A DNA stretch of 64,000 nucleotides. It comes from CAXBCP01 sp963974055 (GTDB lineage: Bacteria; Pseudomonadota; Alphaproteobacteria; MPNO01; UBA830). The translations under genes were made by a program, and so were the position numbers. Positions 7,074-16,690 of the stretch are shown here, in pieces. The notes under the pieces are model-generated. The model saw only the letters and a program-made list of their open reading frames with translations. It had not been told where the DNA came from and did no database searches. Numbering within the stretch: the stretch's first letter is position 1; every line of letters starts with the position of its first letter. The stretch covers positions 1 to 64,000 of the forward strand of contig CAXBCP010000016.1 of NCBI GenBank assembly GCA_963974055.1, in the 5' to 3' direction.

Positions 7074-8468
7074 CTAGCTCTTCAGGCTCTGCAGGATGCC
7101 GTCGATGCTGTCCTTGGCGTCGCCGAACAGCATGCGGTTGTTCTCCTTGTAGAACAGCGGGTTGTCGACCCCGGCATAGCCGCTCGCCATGGAGCGCTTG
7201 AAGACGACGGAGGTCTTGGCCTTCCACACTTCGAGCACCGGCATGCCGGCGATGGGGCTGTTGGGATCGTCCTGCGCGCCGGGATTGACGATATCGTTCG
7301 CGCCGATCACCAGCACCACGTCGGTGGTCGGAAAATCGTCGTTCAGTTCGTCCATTTCCAGCACGATGTCATAGGGCACCCGCGCCTCGGCGAGCAGCAC
7401 GTTCATATGCCCGGGCAGCCGGCCCGCAACCGGGTGAATGCCGAAGCGCACGTTGACGCCCTTGTCGCGCAGCAGCTTTGTAATCTCGCTGACCGATGTC
7501 TGCGCCTGGGCCACCGCCATGCCGTAGCCCGGCACAATGATCACCTCGTCCGCGTCCAGCAGCATGGACGCGGTTTCGTCCACCGTGGTGGGCACGACCT
7601 CGCCCTGCTCGGCATCCGACGATGTGCTGCCGCCGGTCGTGCCGAACCCGCCGAGAATAACGCTGACGAAGCTGCGGTTCATGGCGCGGCACATGATATA
7701 GCTGAGGATCGCGCCGGAAGAGCCGACCAGCGCACCGACAACGATCAGCAGGTCGTTCGACAGCATGAAGCCGGTCGCCGCCGCCGCCCAGCCGGAATAG
7801 CTGTTCAGCATCGACACCACGACCGGCATGTCGGCGCCGCCGATGGCCATCACCAGATGCACGCCGATCACGCAGGCGATGCCGGTCATGATCAGCAGCG
7901 GCGTCAGCCCGGCGTCGTGGGTTGCCGCGCCGAGGAATTCGTATCCGAGCCACAGCGAGGCGAAAATCCCGGCCAGGTTCATCAGGTGGCGGGCCGGCAG
8001 CAGCAGCGGCTTACCCGAAATGCTGCCCTGGAGCTTGGCGAAGGCGATGATCGAGCCGGTAAAGGTGATCGCGCCGATAAACACGCCAAGGAAGATCTCG
8101 ACCTCGTGGATGGTTTTTTCGACGCCGGTGAAATGCGACGTCGGATCGACATAGGACGCCACGCCGACCAGCACGGCGGCAAGGCCGACGAAACTGTGCA
8201 GCATCGCCACCAGTTGCGGCATCTGGGTCATTTCGACCCTGGCGGCCGCGAACATGCCGATGGCGGCGCCGATTACGACCGCGCCCAGCAGGATCGTGTA
8301 ATCGTCGATCTGGGTCGCCAGGATGGTCGCCAGCACGGCGATCGCCATGCCGATAATGCCGTAGATATTGCCGCGCCGCGCGGTTTCCTGATTGCTCAGG
8401 CCGCCCAGGCTCAGGATGAAAAGGATGCTCGCCGCGATATAGGCGACCGTCGTGATTCCAGCGCTCAT
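7074..8468 (-). CDS. pntB: NAD(P) transhydrogenase subunit beta
   Basis: 464 residues, matching PntB. The N-terminal two thirds is a multi-helix membrane domain with LLGAVVIGAAIGMFAAARVEM and the proton-channel region AMLHSFVGLAAVLVG. The C-terminal NADP(H)-binding domain III has VIIVPGYGMAVAQAQ, FGIHPVAGRLPGHMNVLLAEA and LVIGANDIVNP. Together with PntA it forms the inner-membrane proton-translocating transhydrogenase, which makes NADPH from NADH using the proton gradient. It lies 15 bases after pntA in the same operon. Confidence 0.96.
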   Translation of the reverse strand: MSAGITTVAYIAASILFILSLGGLSNQETARRGNIYGIIGMAIAVLATILATQIDDYTILLGAVVIGAAIGMFAAARVEMTQMPQLVAMLHSFVGLAAVLVGVASYVDPTSHFTGVEKTIHEVEIFLGVFIGAITFTGSIIAFAKLQGSISGKPLLLPARHLMNLAGIFASLWLGYEFLGAATHDAGLTPLLIMTGIACVIGVHLVMAIGGADMPVVVSMLNSYSGWAAAATGFMLSNDLLIVVGALVGSSGAILSYIMCRAMNRSFVSVILGGFGTTGGSTSSDAEQGEVVPTTVDETASMLLDADEVIIVPGYGMAVAQAQTSVSEITKLLRDKGVNVRFGIHPVAGRLPGHMNVLLAEARVPYDIVLEMDELNDDFPTTDVVLVIGANDIVNPGAQDDPNSPIAGMPVLEVWKAKTSVVFKRSMASGYAGVDNPLFYKENNRMLFGDAKDSIDGILQSLKS

Positions 8469-8483
8469 GATCTGCTCCCGTTC

Positions 8484-10040
8484 CTAGCTTTTGCGGAACA
8501 TGCGGAGCATGCGCTGGGTAACCAGGAACCCGCCCGCGATATTGATGGTGGCGATCAGCACCGAAATGCCGGCCAGCGCCGTGACCAGTCCCGACGGGCT
8601 GGATATCTGAAGCAGCGCGCCGATGACGATGATGCCGCTGATCGCGTTGGTGACGCTCATCAGCGGGGTATGCAGCGCCGGCGAGACGTTCCAGATCACC
8701 TGGTAGCCGACGAAACAGGCCAGCACGAAGACCGTCAGGTGCCCCATGAAGGCGGGCGGCGCGACGCTGCCGAGACCGAGCAGGACCAGCGCGCCGATGG
8801 CGAGCGTGATCGCGGATTTGAGCCCGACATTGCGGGGCGACGCTTCTTCCGCCGGCGGTTTCGCCGCCGCCGGTTTGGCCGGCGCGATGGCCGGCGTCTT
8901 CAAAGCGGGGGGCGGCCAGGTTATCTCGCCGCCCCTGGTGACCGTCGATCCGCGGATGACGTCGTCTTCCATGTTGACGTTGATATTGCCGTCTTTTTCC
9001 GGCGTCAGGTCGGACAGCATATGGGCCAGGTTGGTGCCGTAGAGCTGGCTCGACTGGGCCGCCATGCGGCTCGGCAGGTCGGTATAGCCGATCAGGCTGA
9101 CGCCGTGCTTTACCGCGATGACACCCGGCTCCGTCAGTTCGCAATTGCCGCCCTGCTCGGCGGCGAGATCGACCACGACCGAGCCCGGCTTCATGGATTC
9201 GACCATTTCCGCCGTGATCAGCTTCGGCGCGGGCTTGCCGGGGATCAGGGCGGTCGTGATGATGATATCGACCTCCTTGGCCTGTTCTGCGAACAGTTCC
9301 ATTTCGGCCTTGATGAATTCCTCGCTCATCACCTTGGCGTAGCCGCCGCCGCCGGAGCCGTCTTCCTCGAATTCCATCTCGAGGAATTCGGCGCCCATGC
9401 TTTCGACCTGCTGCTTGACCTCAAGGCGCGTGTCGAACGCCCGCACGATGGCGCCCATGCTGCGCGCCGCGCCGATGGCGGCAAGCCCCGCGACGCCGGC
9501 GCCGATTACCATCACCTTCGCCGGCGGCACCTTGCCCGCCGCGGTGATCTGGCCGGTGAAGAAGCGCCCGAAATTGTTCGCCGCCTCGATCACCGCGCGA
9601 TAGCCGCCGATATTGGCCATCGACGACAGGGCGTCGAGTTTCTGCGCCCGGCTGATGCGCGGCACCGCGTCCATGGCGATCGTCGTGACGTTGCGGGCCT
9701 TCAGTTTTTCGAGAATATCGGCGTTCTGGGCGGGCCAGATAAAGCTGATCAGGGTGGCGCCGTCGCGCAGAAATTCGGTTTCGTCGACGCCGAGCCCGGG
9801 ATGCGCTTCGGGCTGGCGGACCTTGAGGACGATATCGGACTCGCCCCACAGCGCCTTGGTGTCCTCCACCACGGTGACGCCCGCCGCGCGATAGGAATCG
9901 TCGCTGAACTGGGCGGCGGCGCCGGCGCCGGCTTCGATACTGACCTCGAAACCGAGTTTCCGGATACGACCCGCCGTTTCCGGGGTCAGGGCCACACGTT
10001 GTTCGCCCGCGTGGACTTCCTTCGGAACGCCAATCTTCAT
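8484..10040 (-). CDS. pntA: NAD(P) transhydrogenase subunit alpha
   Basis: 518 residues from the ATG at 10040. That start is favoured over a longer frame because GGGGGA lies upstream and MKIGVPKEVHAGEQRVALTP is the conserved PntA/alanine-dehydrogenase N-terminus. The N-terminal domain I binds NAD(H), with VMVIGAGVAGLAAIGAARSMG near residue 170. A Pro/Ala-rich linker follows, then a C-terminal region with about four membrane helices (ITLAIGALVLLGLGSVAPPAF onward). This is the full-length E. coli-like alpha subunit, not the split PntAA/PntAB form found in many alphaproteobacteria. Confidence 0.95.
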   Translation of the reverse strand: MKIGVPKEVHAGEQRVALTPETAGRIRKLGFEVSIEAGAGAAAQFSDDSYRAAGVTVVEDTKALWGESDIVLKVRQPEAHPGLGVDETEFLRDGATLISFIWPAQNADILEKLKARNVTTIAMDAVPRISRAQKLDALSSMANIGGYRAVIEAANNFGRFFTGQITAAGKVPPAKVMVIGAGVAGLAAIGAARSMGAIVRAFDTRLEVKQQVESMGAEFLEMEFEEDGSGGGGYAKVMSEEFIKAEMELFAEQAKEVDIIITTALIPGKPAPKLITAEMVESMKPGSVVVDLAAEQGGNCELTEPGVIAVKHGVSLIGYTDLPSRMAAQSSQLYGTNLAHMLSDLTPEKDGNINVNMEDDVIRGSTVTRGGEITWPPPALKTPAIAPAKPAAAKPPAEEASPRNVGLKSAITLAIGALVLLGLGSVAPPAFMGHLTVFVLACFVGYQVIWNVSPALHTPLMSVTNAISGIIVIGALLQISSPSGLVTALAGISVLIATINIAGGFLVTQRMLRMFRKS

Positions 10041-10246
10041 CTTCAGTTTTCCCCCGTCGGACCGCCCGCGTGCCGTGCGGTGCCCGTTTGGATTTTTCAA
10101 GCCGCCACCGACCTGCGGCCCGCCGCGAATGCGTCATCACCCTAATGGCTCACCCGCGGTCATGACAAGACGGCAGCGCGGCGCAACCGCTCTTTTTTCG
10201 CCGTGATCCGGCAATTCCGCAGCGCTCGCCCGCCGGCACCGCGAAA

Positions 10247-10975
10247 TCAGTCCGTCTGGGCCTGGGCGAGGGCGAAATAGAGCCGGTCGAGATCGTCGCG
10301 CCGTTTCAGGTCCTCGGCGGCGGCGGCCAGTTCCACCCTGCCCTTGATCAGCACATAGGCGCGTTCGGCCAGCGTCAGCGCGATATCGAGCTTCTGTTCG
10401 ACCAGCAGCAGGGTCAGCCCTTCGGCCTTCAGCGCGTTGAGGGCGCTGTGGATTTCCTGCACCACCATGGGTGCGAGGCCGAGAAACGGTTCGTCGAGCA
10501 GCAGCACCCGCGGCGCCGACATCAGAGCGCGGCCGATCGCCAGCATCTGCTGTTCGCCCCCCGACAGCGTGCCGGCGACCTGCCCTGACCGTTCGCGCAG
10601 CCGCGGAAACAGTCCGTAGACGTAGTCGAACCGCTCCGCCACCGACCGGCCCGCCCCGGCGGACAGTTGCGTCGCGCCGAGATGCAGGTTGTCGCGCACC
10701 GTCATCGGCGGAAAGATCAGTCGCCCTTCGGGGATCAGCGCCATGCCGCGGGCGACGATGCGGTGGCTGTCGAGCCCGATCAGGTTCTCGCCGTCGAGGC
10801 CGATCTCGCCCGAGCGTTTCGGCACCGTGCCCGTCAGCGCCGCCATCAGGGTCGATTTCCCCGCCCCGTTGGGCCCGAGAATGGCGACCGTCTCGCCCCG
10901 TTCCACGTTTATGGAGACATTGCGGACGACGTCCACCGGGCCGTACCCGGCGACAAGGTTGCGGATATCAAGCAT
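10247..10975 (-). CDS. livF: branched-chain amino acid ABC transporter ATP-binding protein LivF
   Basis: 242 residues, the usual LivF length. Walker A GPNGAGKST is near residue 35, the ABC signature LSGGEQQMLAIGRALM near 138, and Walker B VLLLDEPFLGLAP near 157. Together with LivG it powers the hydrophobic amino acid (HAAT) importer at the inner membrane. Last gene of the livJ-H-M-G-F operon; its start overlaps the end of livG by 8 bases. Confidence 0.93.
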   Translation of the reverse strand: MLDIRNLVAGYGPVDVVRNVSINVERGETVAILGPNGAGKSTLMAALTGTVPKRSGEIGLDGENLIGLDSHRIVARGMALIPEGRLIFPPMTVRDNLHLGATQLSAGAGRSVAERFDYVYGLFPRLRERSGQVAGTLSGGEQQMLAIGRALMSAPRVLLLDEPFLGLAPMVVQEIHSALNALKAEGLTLLLVEQKLDIALTLAERAYVLIKGRVELAAAAEDLKRRDDLDRLYFALAQAQTD

Positions 10976-11774
10976 CGCCCGCCGTCCCCGCGATCCGGCC
11001 CGACGGATCGCCGAGATAGGCGGCGACCACTGCCGGGTCCCGTTCGATTTCCGCCGGGGCGCCGTCGGCGATCTTCGCGCCGAAATTGAGGACGACGACG
11101 CGCTCCGCCAGCGGCATCAGGAAACGCATGTCGTGCTCGATCAGCAGGACCGAAATCCCGCGCCCGGCGATCCCCTTGATGATGTCCGACAACCGGTCGC
11201 ATTCCGCCGGGGTCAGGCCCGCCGCCGGTTCGTCGAACAGCACGATCCGCGGCTCCCCGGCCAGCGCCCGCGCCGTTTCCAGCAGGCGTCCCTGCCCGAA
11301 AGACAGGGTGCCGACATCGGCATCGGCCCAGTCGCCGAGGCCCACGAACTCGATCAGCTCGGCCGCCCGCGCCACCGCCGCCGTCTCCGCCGTCCGCGCG
11401 CCGGACGTGCCGGCAAGGACGCTGAACAGGCCGTGCCGCATCCGCGTATGCCGCCCGATAAGGATGTTTTCGGACACCGTCATCCCCTCGAACGCCATGT
11501 TGTGCTGGAACGTCCGCATGATGCCGCGCGCCGCGATCCGGTGCGGCCGCAACCCGGCGAGGTCGCGGCCTTCCAGCCGGATGGTGCCGGCATTGGGCGC
11601 AAGCGCCCCGGCGACGAGATTGAAGGTCGTGCTTTTTCCCGCCCCGTTGGGTCCGATCAGACCGAGGATTTCCCCGGCGCCGAGCTCGAAGGACAGGTCG
11701 TCCACCGCCACCAGCCCGCCGAACCGCCGGGTCAGGCCGTCGACCTGCAGCAGCGGCGCGGCGCCGCCGGTCAT
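10968..11774 (-). CDS. livG: branched-chain amino acid ABC transporter ATP-binding protein LivG
   Basis: 268 residues from the ATG at 11774, which overlaps the livM stop in an ATGA arrangement. A longer upstream frame exists but lies inside livM. Walker A is GPNGAGKST and the LivG-specific IRLEGRDLAGLRPHRIAARGIMRTFQ follows it. The signature is LSFGQGRLLETARAL, with FG replacing the usual second GG. Walker B is IVLFDEPAAGLTPAE. It pairs with LivF as the nucleotide-binding dimer. Confidence 0.92.
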   Translation of the reverse strand: MTGGAAPLLQVDGLTRRFGGLVAVDDLSFELGAGEILGLIGPNGAGKSTTFNLVAGALAPNAGTIRLEGRDLAGLRPHRIAARGIMRTFQHNMAFEGMTVSENILIGRHTRMRHGLFSVLAGTSGARTAETAAVARAAELIEFVGLGDWADADVGTLSFGQGRLLETARALAGEPRIVLFDEPAAGLTPAECDRLSDIIKGIAGRGISVLLIEHDMRFLMPLAERVVVLNFGAKIADGAPAEIERDPAVVAAYLGDPSGRIAGTAGDA

Positions 11775-12724
11775 GACGGTTTCCCAGGCGCGGCCGCGCG
11801 CCTGCGGCGGGCGACGATGTCGTCCCACACGCCGATAAGCCCCTTGGGCAGGAACAGGATGACCAGCACCACCACGAAGCCGTAAATCAGCGGATGGAAC
11901 TTGCCGACCAGCGGCTCGACCAGGAACTGGATCGAATACAGCAGGACCGCGCCGAGGATGGCGCCGGCATGGCGGCCGGTTCCGCCGATGATGATCATGA
12001 AGAGCAGCTCGAAGATCCGGTCGAGCTCGAAGATCGGCGGCGAGATGAAATTATTGACGAAGGCATAGGCCATGCCGGCGATGGCGGCGAGGGTGCTGGT
12101 GAGCACGAAGACGATCACCTTGGTGCGGGCAACGTCGATCCCCATCGCCGAGGCCGCCGTCGGGTTGTCGCGCACGGCGCGGCAGGCGCGCCCGAAATAG
12201 GAATTGTCGAGCCGCAGGATGACGGCGAGCGTCATCAGCAGCACGAAAACGATTACCGGCGTATAGGCGGCGCCGGTCAGGGGAATATCGAAAAAGTCCG
12301 GCAGGCCGTAGCCGGAAATGCCCTCGTCCTCGCCCGTCAATTCGCCGCCGGCGCCGAGCGCGACGAGCAATAGCTGCGCAAAGGCCAGGGTCACCAGCGC
12401 CAGGTAGAATCCTTCGAGCCGCGTCGTCGGGATGGCGACCATCGCCGCCAGCAGGGCGCTGACGGCAATTCCGCCCACGATGCCGACGGCCAGCGGCAGG
12501 CCGAGCTTGAAGGTCAGGATGACCACGGCATAGGCGCCGATGCCGTAAAACGCGATATGGGAGAACGCGATCTGGCCCGAGATGCCGAACAGGAAATTGA
12601 ACCCGACGGCCAGCGTCGCGACCAGCAGGAGCTTCTGATACAGCTCCAGGTGATAGCTCGACATCGCGAACCCGATGGCGCTGAGGCAGACAAGCGCGCC
12701 CCCCCAGCAGACGGCGTTCCTCAT
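11771..12724 (-). CDS. livM: branched-chain amino acid ABC transporter permease LivM
   Basis: 317 residues from the ATG at 12724 (ATGA overlap with livH). About eight to nine membrane helices are visible. The conserved LivM segments are LLLVATLAVGFNFLFGISGQIAFSHIAFYGIGAYA and RLEGFYLALVTLAFAQ. The EAA-like loop region is NSYFGRACRAVRDNPTAASAMGID, which contacts the ATPase. A longer frame running through livH is not real: the livH product is clearly encoded there in another frame. Confidence 0.92.
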   Translation of the reverse strand: MRNAVCWGGALVCLSAIGFAMSSYHLELYQKLLLVATLAVGFNFLFGISGQIAFSHIAFYGIGAYAVVILTFKLGLPLAVGIVGGIAVSALLAAMVAIPTTRLEGFYLALVTLAFAQLLLVALGAGGELTGEDEGISGYGLPDFFDIPLTGAAYTPVIVFVLLMTLAVILRLDNSYFGRACRAVRDNPTAASAMGIDVARTKVIVFVLTSTLAAIAGMAYAFVNNFISPPIFELDRIFELLFMIIIGGTGRHAGAILGAVLLYSIQFLVEPLVGKFHPLIYGFVVVLVILFLPKGLIGVWDDIVARRRRAAAPGKPS

Positions 12725-13620
12725 ATACCGTCCTCCCGGGCGCGCAACAGGCCCGTCGGGCGTACCAGCAGGAACAGGATCAGCAGCACCAGCGGCACGC
12801 CGAGCACCAGCGACGACGGTATCGGCAGGTATCGCGCCGCGAAGGCTTCGACCAGGCCGAGAATCAGCCCGCCCAGGATCGCGCCCTCCACCCGGCCGAC
12901 GCCGCCGATCACCAGCGCGGTAAAGCCCTGGATCGCAAGCGGCAGCCCCATCTGGTAGAACGCGCCGCTGCCGCCGGACGTCAGCACGCCGACGATGCCG
13001 CAGACCGCGCCCGCCCCGCCGAAGGCGAGCAGGCCGACGGCGCGCAGGTTGATCCCCATCAGGGCGGCGGCGCGGCGGTTGATGGCGACCGCCTCGAACC
13101 GCTTGCCCCAGATGGTGCGTTCGAAAAACAGCCAGGCGGCGCCGAACACGACAATCGCGGTCGCGATGACGTAAAATGCCTGCGGCGTGCCGGCGAAGAC
13201 CCCCAGTTCGACCCGCCGGAATCCGAAGGGCGGCGGCGCCGGCAGCGCTTCCGTGCCGCCGGCGAGCGTGCCGACCTGGAGCGATATGACCAGCACGCCG
13301 AGCAGGGCCAGAACCGGGCTCAGCAGCGGCGCGCCTTTTTCGATCAGCGGCCGCACCGTCAGGATTTCCGTGAGCGCGCCGATCGCCGCGATAACCACGA
13401 TCACCAGCACCAGGCTGACGAAATGGGGCAGCTGCAGCGCCGGCACCAGAAGATCGCTGCCGAGCGCGACCGCGGCGAAGGCGCCCAGCATGGCCCATTC
13501 GCCGAGCGCGAAGTTGATCACGCCGGTCGGCCGGATGATCAACAGGTAGGACAGCGCCATCAGGCCGTAGATACAGCCCGATGCCACCGCGCTTACCAGC
13601 AGCTCTCCTATTTCAGCCAT
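12721..13620 (-). CDS. livH: branched-chain amino acid ABC transporter permease LivH
   Basis: 299 residues. It has the LivH hallmarks SGCIYGLMALSYLLIIRPTGVINFALGEWAMLGA at the N-terminus, and RTIWGKRFEAVAINRRAAALMGIN as the ATPase-contact loop. Its C-terminus is VEAFAARYLPIPSSLVLGVPLVLLILFLLVRPTGL. It is an inner-membrane permease that partners LivM. The gene follows livJ after 32 bases that include a short GC-rich hairpin, a common arrangement between a binding-protein gene and its permease genes. Confidence 0.93.
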   Translation of the reverse strand: MAEIGELLVSAVASGCIYGLMALSYLLIIRPTGVINFALGEWAMLGAFAAVALGSDLLVPALQLPHFVSLVLVIVVIAAIGALTEILTVRPLIEKGAPLLSPVLALLGVLVISLQVGTLAGGTEALPAPPPFGFRRVELGVFAGTPQAFYVIATAIVVFGAAWLFFERTIWGKRFEAVAINRRAAALMGINLRAVGLLAFGGAGAVCGIVGVLTSGGSGAFYQMGLPLAIQGFTALVIGGVGRVEGAILGGLILGLVEAFAARYLPIPSSLVLGVPLVLLILFLLVRPTGLLRAREDGI

Positions 13621-13652
13621 TCAGATATGACAGCCGGGGGATCCGGCCGGTC

Positions 13653-14813
13653 CTATTTGGTGCCGCTATGCACCGCGGGTCCGTGATTGTTGTCCCTGAT
13701 CAGGCGCACCACGGCGCCTTCGGGATCGAAGCCGCGCCGATCGGTGGCGGACAGGTTGACGGACGAGCCCTTCGCGCCCATGACCCCGGACCAGCCCTTG
13801 GTCGACGCCATCGCGGCGCGGATCTTTTCGCGGTCGGCGGACCCGGCCCGCTTTATGGCATCGACGATGAAATACAGCCCGTCATAGCCGTAACCGGGGA
13901 GCGAGAACGGCACCGAGCCGTATTCCTTCTGATAGGCGGCGATAAACGTTTTCGTGCGTTCCTTGTCGGGATCGTAGGCGTCGATAAACGCCACGCCGTC
14001 CATCAGGTCCTTTGCAACCTTCAGATAGGCGGGGATCGACAGGTTGAACGACGCCAGAACCGGCTGTTTCATGCCGAGCTGATGATAGGCCTGAAAGAAC
14101 TGGGCCATCTGCGGGCCGACAATGCCGGCCTGGAAAATCGCTTCGGGCTTGGCGGCGCGGACTTTCTGCATCTGCGGCACGCCGGTGCGCGATCCGATGG
14201 GAATGATCTGGGACGCCACGACCTCGATCCCGTTCGCCTTCAGGCTTTTCTCGAAGACCCCGGCGATGATCTTGCTGAGGCCGGAATTGTCGCCGACCAC
14301 GGCGACGCGCTTCAGGTTCTTCGAGCGCGTATAGGACATCAGGGTCTTGATCTGGGTCGATGCCAGCGGCCCGAGCTGAAAGAAATACGGATTGTCCAGC
14401 TTGGTCGCCAGGGTTTCGCCGGAATTCGCCGGCGTGATATGGGGCGTTTTGGTCGACAGCGAGACCGTCTGCGCCTGCTGGGTCGCGGGCGAACTCGAAT
14501 TGCTGATAATCGCGACAACGCCCTCATCCACCAGCTTGCGCGCTTTCGTCGCCGACACGTCGGGCTTCGCGCCGTCGTCCTCGACCACGAGCTCGATCTG
14601 CTTTCCGAGCACGCCGCCGGCGGCATTGATTTCCTTCGCGGCGAGCAGAACCCCCTCCGTCACCGGCTTGGCGTAAAACGCCGCCCGCCCGGTTTCATCG
14701 GTGATCACACCGATCTTGATCGTATCGGCAGCCTGGACCGCACCGGCAAACAGCCCGGCGGCGACAAGGACGGCACCCGCGAAAACATCGCGTCGTAAAA
14801 TCGGATTTTTCAT
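13653..14813 (-). CDS. livJ: branched-chain amino acid/amide ABC transporter substrate-binding protein
   Basis: 386 residues from the ATG at 14813, which has GAGGAAA just upstream. The signal peptide is MKNPILRRDVFAGAVLVAAG...GAVQA, with cleavage before ADTIKIG. The Peripla_BP_6/ANF-receptor fold is shown by IGVITDETGRAAFYAKPVTEGVLLAAKEINAAGG and by the hinge segment VAVVGDNSGLSKIIAGVFEKSLKANG. It delivers the ligand to LivHMGF in the periplasm. The ligand may be a branched-chain amino acid, amide or small acid; HAAT binding proteins are often reassigned. First gene of the operon, so the promoter lies in 14814-14917. Confidence 0.85.
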   Translation of the reverse strand: MKNPILRRDVFAGAVLVAAGLFAGAVQAADTIKIGVITDETGRAAFYAKPVTEGVLLAAKEINAAGGVLGKQIELVVEDDGAKPDVSATKARKLVDEGVVAIISNSSSPATQQAQTVSLSTKTPHITPANSGETLATKLDNPYFFQLGPLASTQIKTLMSYTRSKNLKRVAVVGDNSGLSKIIAGVFEKSLKANGIEVVASQIIPIGSRTGVPQMQKVRAAKPEAIFQAGIVGPQMAQFFQAYHQLGMKQPVLASFNLSIPAYLKVAKDLMDGVAFIDAYDPDKERTKTFIAAYQKEYGSVPFSLPGYGYDGLYFIVDAIKRAGSADREKIRAAMASTKGWSGVMGAKGSSVNLSATDRRGFDPEGAVVRLIRDNNHGPAVHSGTK

Positions 14814-14917
14814 CTGTTTCCTCACCCTGAGCGGGACTTTTCTGAATTGGAAACAGTAGAACCGGCCCGCCAATTCGTGTCAACGGCGGCAGTACGTGAC
14901 CGACATCCACGCGGCGC

Positions 14918-16684
14918 CTAGACCGGTTCCGGCTTGATCTTCTTCAGCGCCGCCAGCGTATCGTCGCCCGCATCGGCGGTCTGCTGGACCTGCAACTGCA
15001 ACAGGCGTTCATCGCGGCGGCGAATATCGGAAATCGCCTCGGCCGCGTCTTCATCCGACAGGCCGATCGCCGTCAGCGCCAGCCCGCCCATCCGGAGAGC
15101 GGCATCGAACGTTTCGCGCACCGGGTCGCCGACACCCATGTGGATCAGTTGAATGGCCGCCGTCCGGTCATAGGCACGGACCAGCAGCCTGGCCCGGGAA
15201 AACTTGTTGCCGACCAGCCGCACGATATCCTTCGCGATCTCCGCGTCGTCGACGCAGACGACGATCAGGTCGGCATCTTCCGCCCCGGCGGCGCGCAGAA
15301 CTTCGCGTCTGGTACCGTCGCCGAAATGAATGCGCGAGCCGAACTCCTGCGCTTCGCGGACCCGGTCGGCATCGGCGTCGAGGATCGTGACGCTGATATC
15401 GCGCTGCCGCAGGGCCTGGGTGACGACCTGGCCGAACCGCCCGAATCCGATCACCAGCGCCCGCCCGCCCGCGTCGGAGAAGTCCTCTTCCGCTTCGGCG
15501 CCTTCGTTCTTCGGCGCCAGCAGCGGCGCAAGTCGTTCGACCAGCGGCGACGCCACCATGGTCAGCGTCACCACGGCAACCAGGATGGACGACAGTTCCG
15601 CATCCAGGACGCCGGCGGATACCGCCGAGGCGAACAGCACGAACCCGAACTCTCCCGCCTGCGGCAGGGCAAGCGACGCCCGCACCGCCACGTCATGCGC
15701 AGAGCCGAAAGCGCGCAGCACGCCATAGATCGCCGCGGCTTTCAGGACGATGACAACGGGCACTGCGATCAGGATCGCCAGCCAGTTGGCCGCCACTGCA
15801 TCGAGCGACAGGGAGATCCCGACGGCGACGAAAAACAGCCCCAGGAACAGGCCGCGGAACGGCTCCACGTTCGCTTCAAGTTCGTGCCGGAAGGACGATT
15901 CCGCCAGCATCACCCCGGCGATGAACGCCCCCATGGCGTAGGACATGCCGGCGAGGTCCATCAGCAGCGCTGCCGCGATGACGATGCCGAGCGCGAAGGC
16001 GGTCATGATCTCCGGCGCGCCGGAATTGGCGAGAATCCGGAAAACCGGATTCAACAGGTAACGTCCGGTGACGACCAGCGCCGCGATGGCCGCAATCGCG
16101 ATACCGACATTCGCCAGACCCTGCGTCAGTCCGATTTTCTCGCCGGACGGCGCCAGCAACGCCACGATCAGCAGCAGCGGCACGATGGCCAGGTCCTGGA
16201 ACAGCAGGATGGCGAAGGCCTTGCGGCCGTGACCGGACCCGCGCTCGCCGCGCTCGTTGAGCGCCTGCATCACCAGCGCGGTCGACGACAGCGACAGGCC
16301 GAGCCCGATCACCACCGACACCTGCCATGTCAGCCCGAGTACCAGCGGCGGGACGGCAAGCACCGCGCCGCACAGCAGCACCTGCGCCAGCCCGACCCCG
16401 AAAATATCGCCGCGCATCTCCCACAGTTTCGCGGGCTTCATCTCCAGCCCGATCACGAACAGAAACAGCACGACGCCGAATTCGGCGAAATGCAGGAGTT
16501 CATCCGGGTGTTCCGCGAAGCCCAGCGTCAGCGATGCGCCGAGGATCACCCCCGCGGCCAGATATCCGAGGATCGCGCCGAGCCCGGCCCGTTTGAAAAC
16601 AGGCACCGTGAGACAGGCGATCAGGATCAGCGCCAGCGCTTCGAGAAACTGGATTTCCAGCGCGGAAAAACCGAGAGAAGACAT
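14918..16684 (-). CDS. CPA2-family monovalent cation:proton antiporter (KefB/KefC-like)
   Basis: 588 residues. The N-terminal ~390 residues form an about 12-helix Na+/H+-exchanger domain, including GLGLSLSSTALVMQAL, LFQDLAIVPLLLIVALL and LPQAGEFGFVLFASAVSAG. The C-terminal TrkA-N/RCK domain starts at ALVIGFGRFGQVVTQAL and binds NAD(H) or a nucleotide. KefB/KefC export K+ in exchange for H+ during electrophile stress and are gated by glutathione adducts. Whether this protein responds to glutathione cannot be seen, and no KefF/KefG ancillary gene is next to it. Confidence 0.88.
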   Translation of the reverse strand: MSSLGFSALEIQFLEALALILIACLTVPVFKRAGLGAILGYLAAGVILGASLTLGFAEHPDELLHFAEFGVVLFLFVIGLEMKPAKLWEMRGDIFGVGLAQVLLCGAVLAVPPLVLGLTWQVSVVIGLGLSLSSTALVMQALNERGERGSGHGRKAFAILLFQDLAIVPLLLIVALLAPSGEKIGLTQGLANVGIAIAAIAALVVTGRYLLNPVFRILANSGAPEIMTAFALGIVIAAALLMDLAGMSYAMGAFIAGVMLAESSFRHELEANVEPFRGLFLGLFFVAVGISLSLDAVAANWLAILIAVPVVIVLKAAAIYGVLRAFGSAHDVAVRASLALPQAGEFGFVLFASAVSAGVLDAELSSILVAVVTLTMVASPLVERLAPLLAPKNEGAEAEEDFSDAGGRALVIGFGRFGQVVTQALRQRDISVTILDADADRVREAQEFGSRIHFGDGTRREVLRAAGAEDADLIVVCVDDAEIAKDIVRLVGNKFSRARLLVRAYDRTAAIQLIHMGVGDPVRETFDAALRMGGLALTAIGLSDEDAAEAISDIRRRDERLLQLQVQQTADAGDDTLAALKKIKPEPV

Positions 16685-16690
16685 TCCGGG

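Noticed and set aside
6957..10145. A 1062-codon open frame opposite pntAB on the plus strand
   Set aside because: It mirrors the codon pattern of pntA/pntB in a GC-rich genome, is very rich in His/Arg/Asp/Gly and shows no recognisable domain.
11771..13498. Apparent 575-residue protein fusing an unknown domain to LivM
   Set aside because: The extra N-terminus lies in another frame of livH; the true livM start is the ATG at 12724 in an ATGA overlap.
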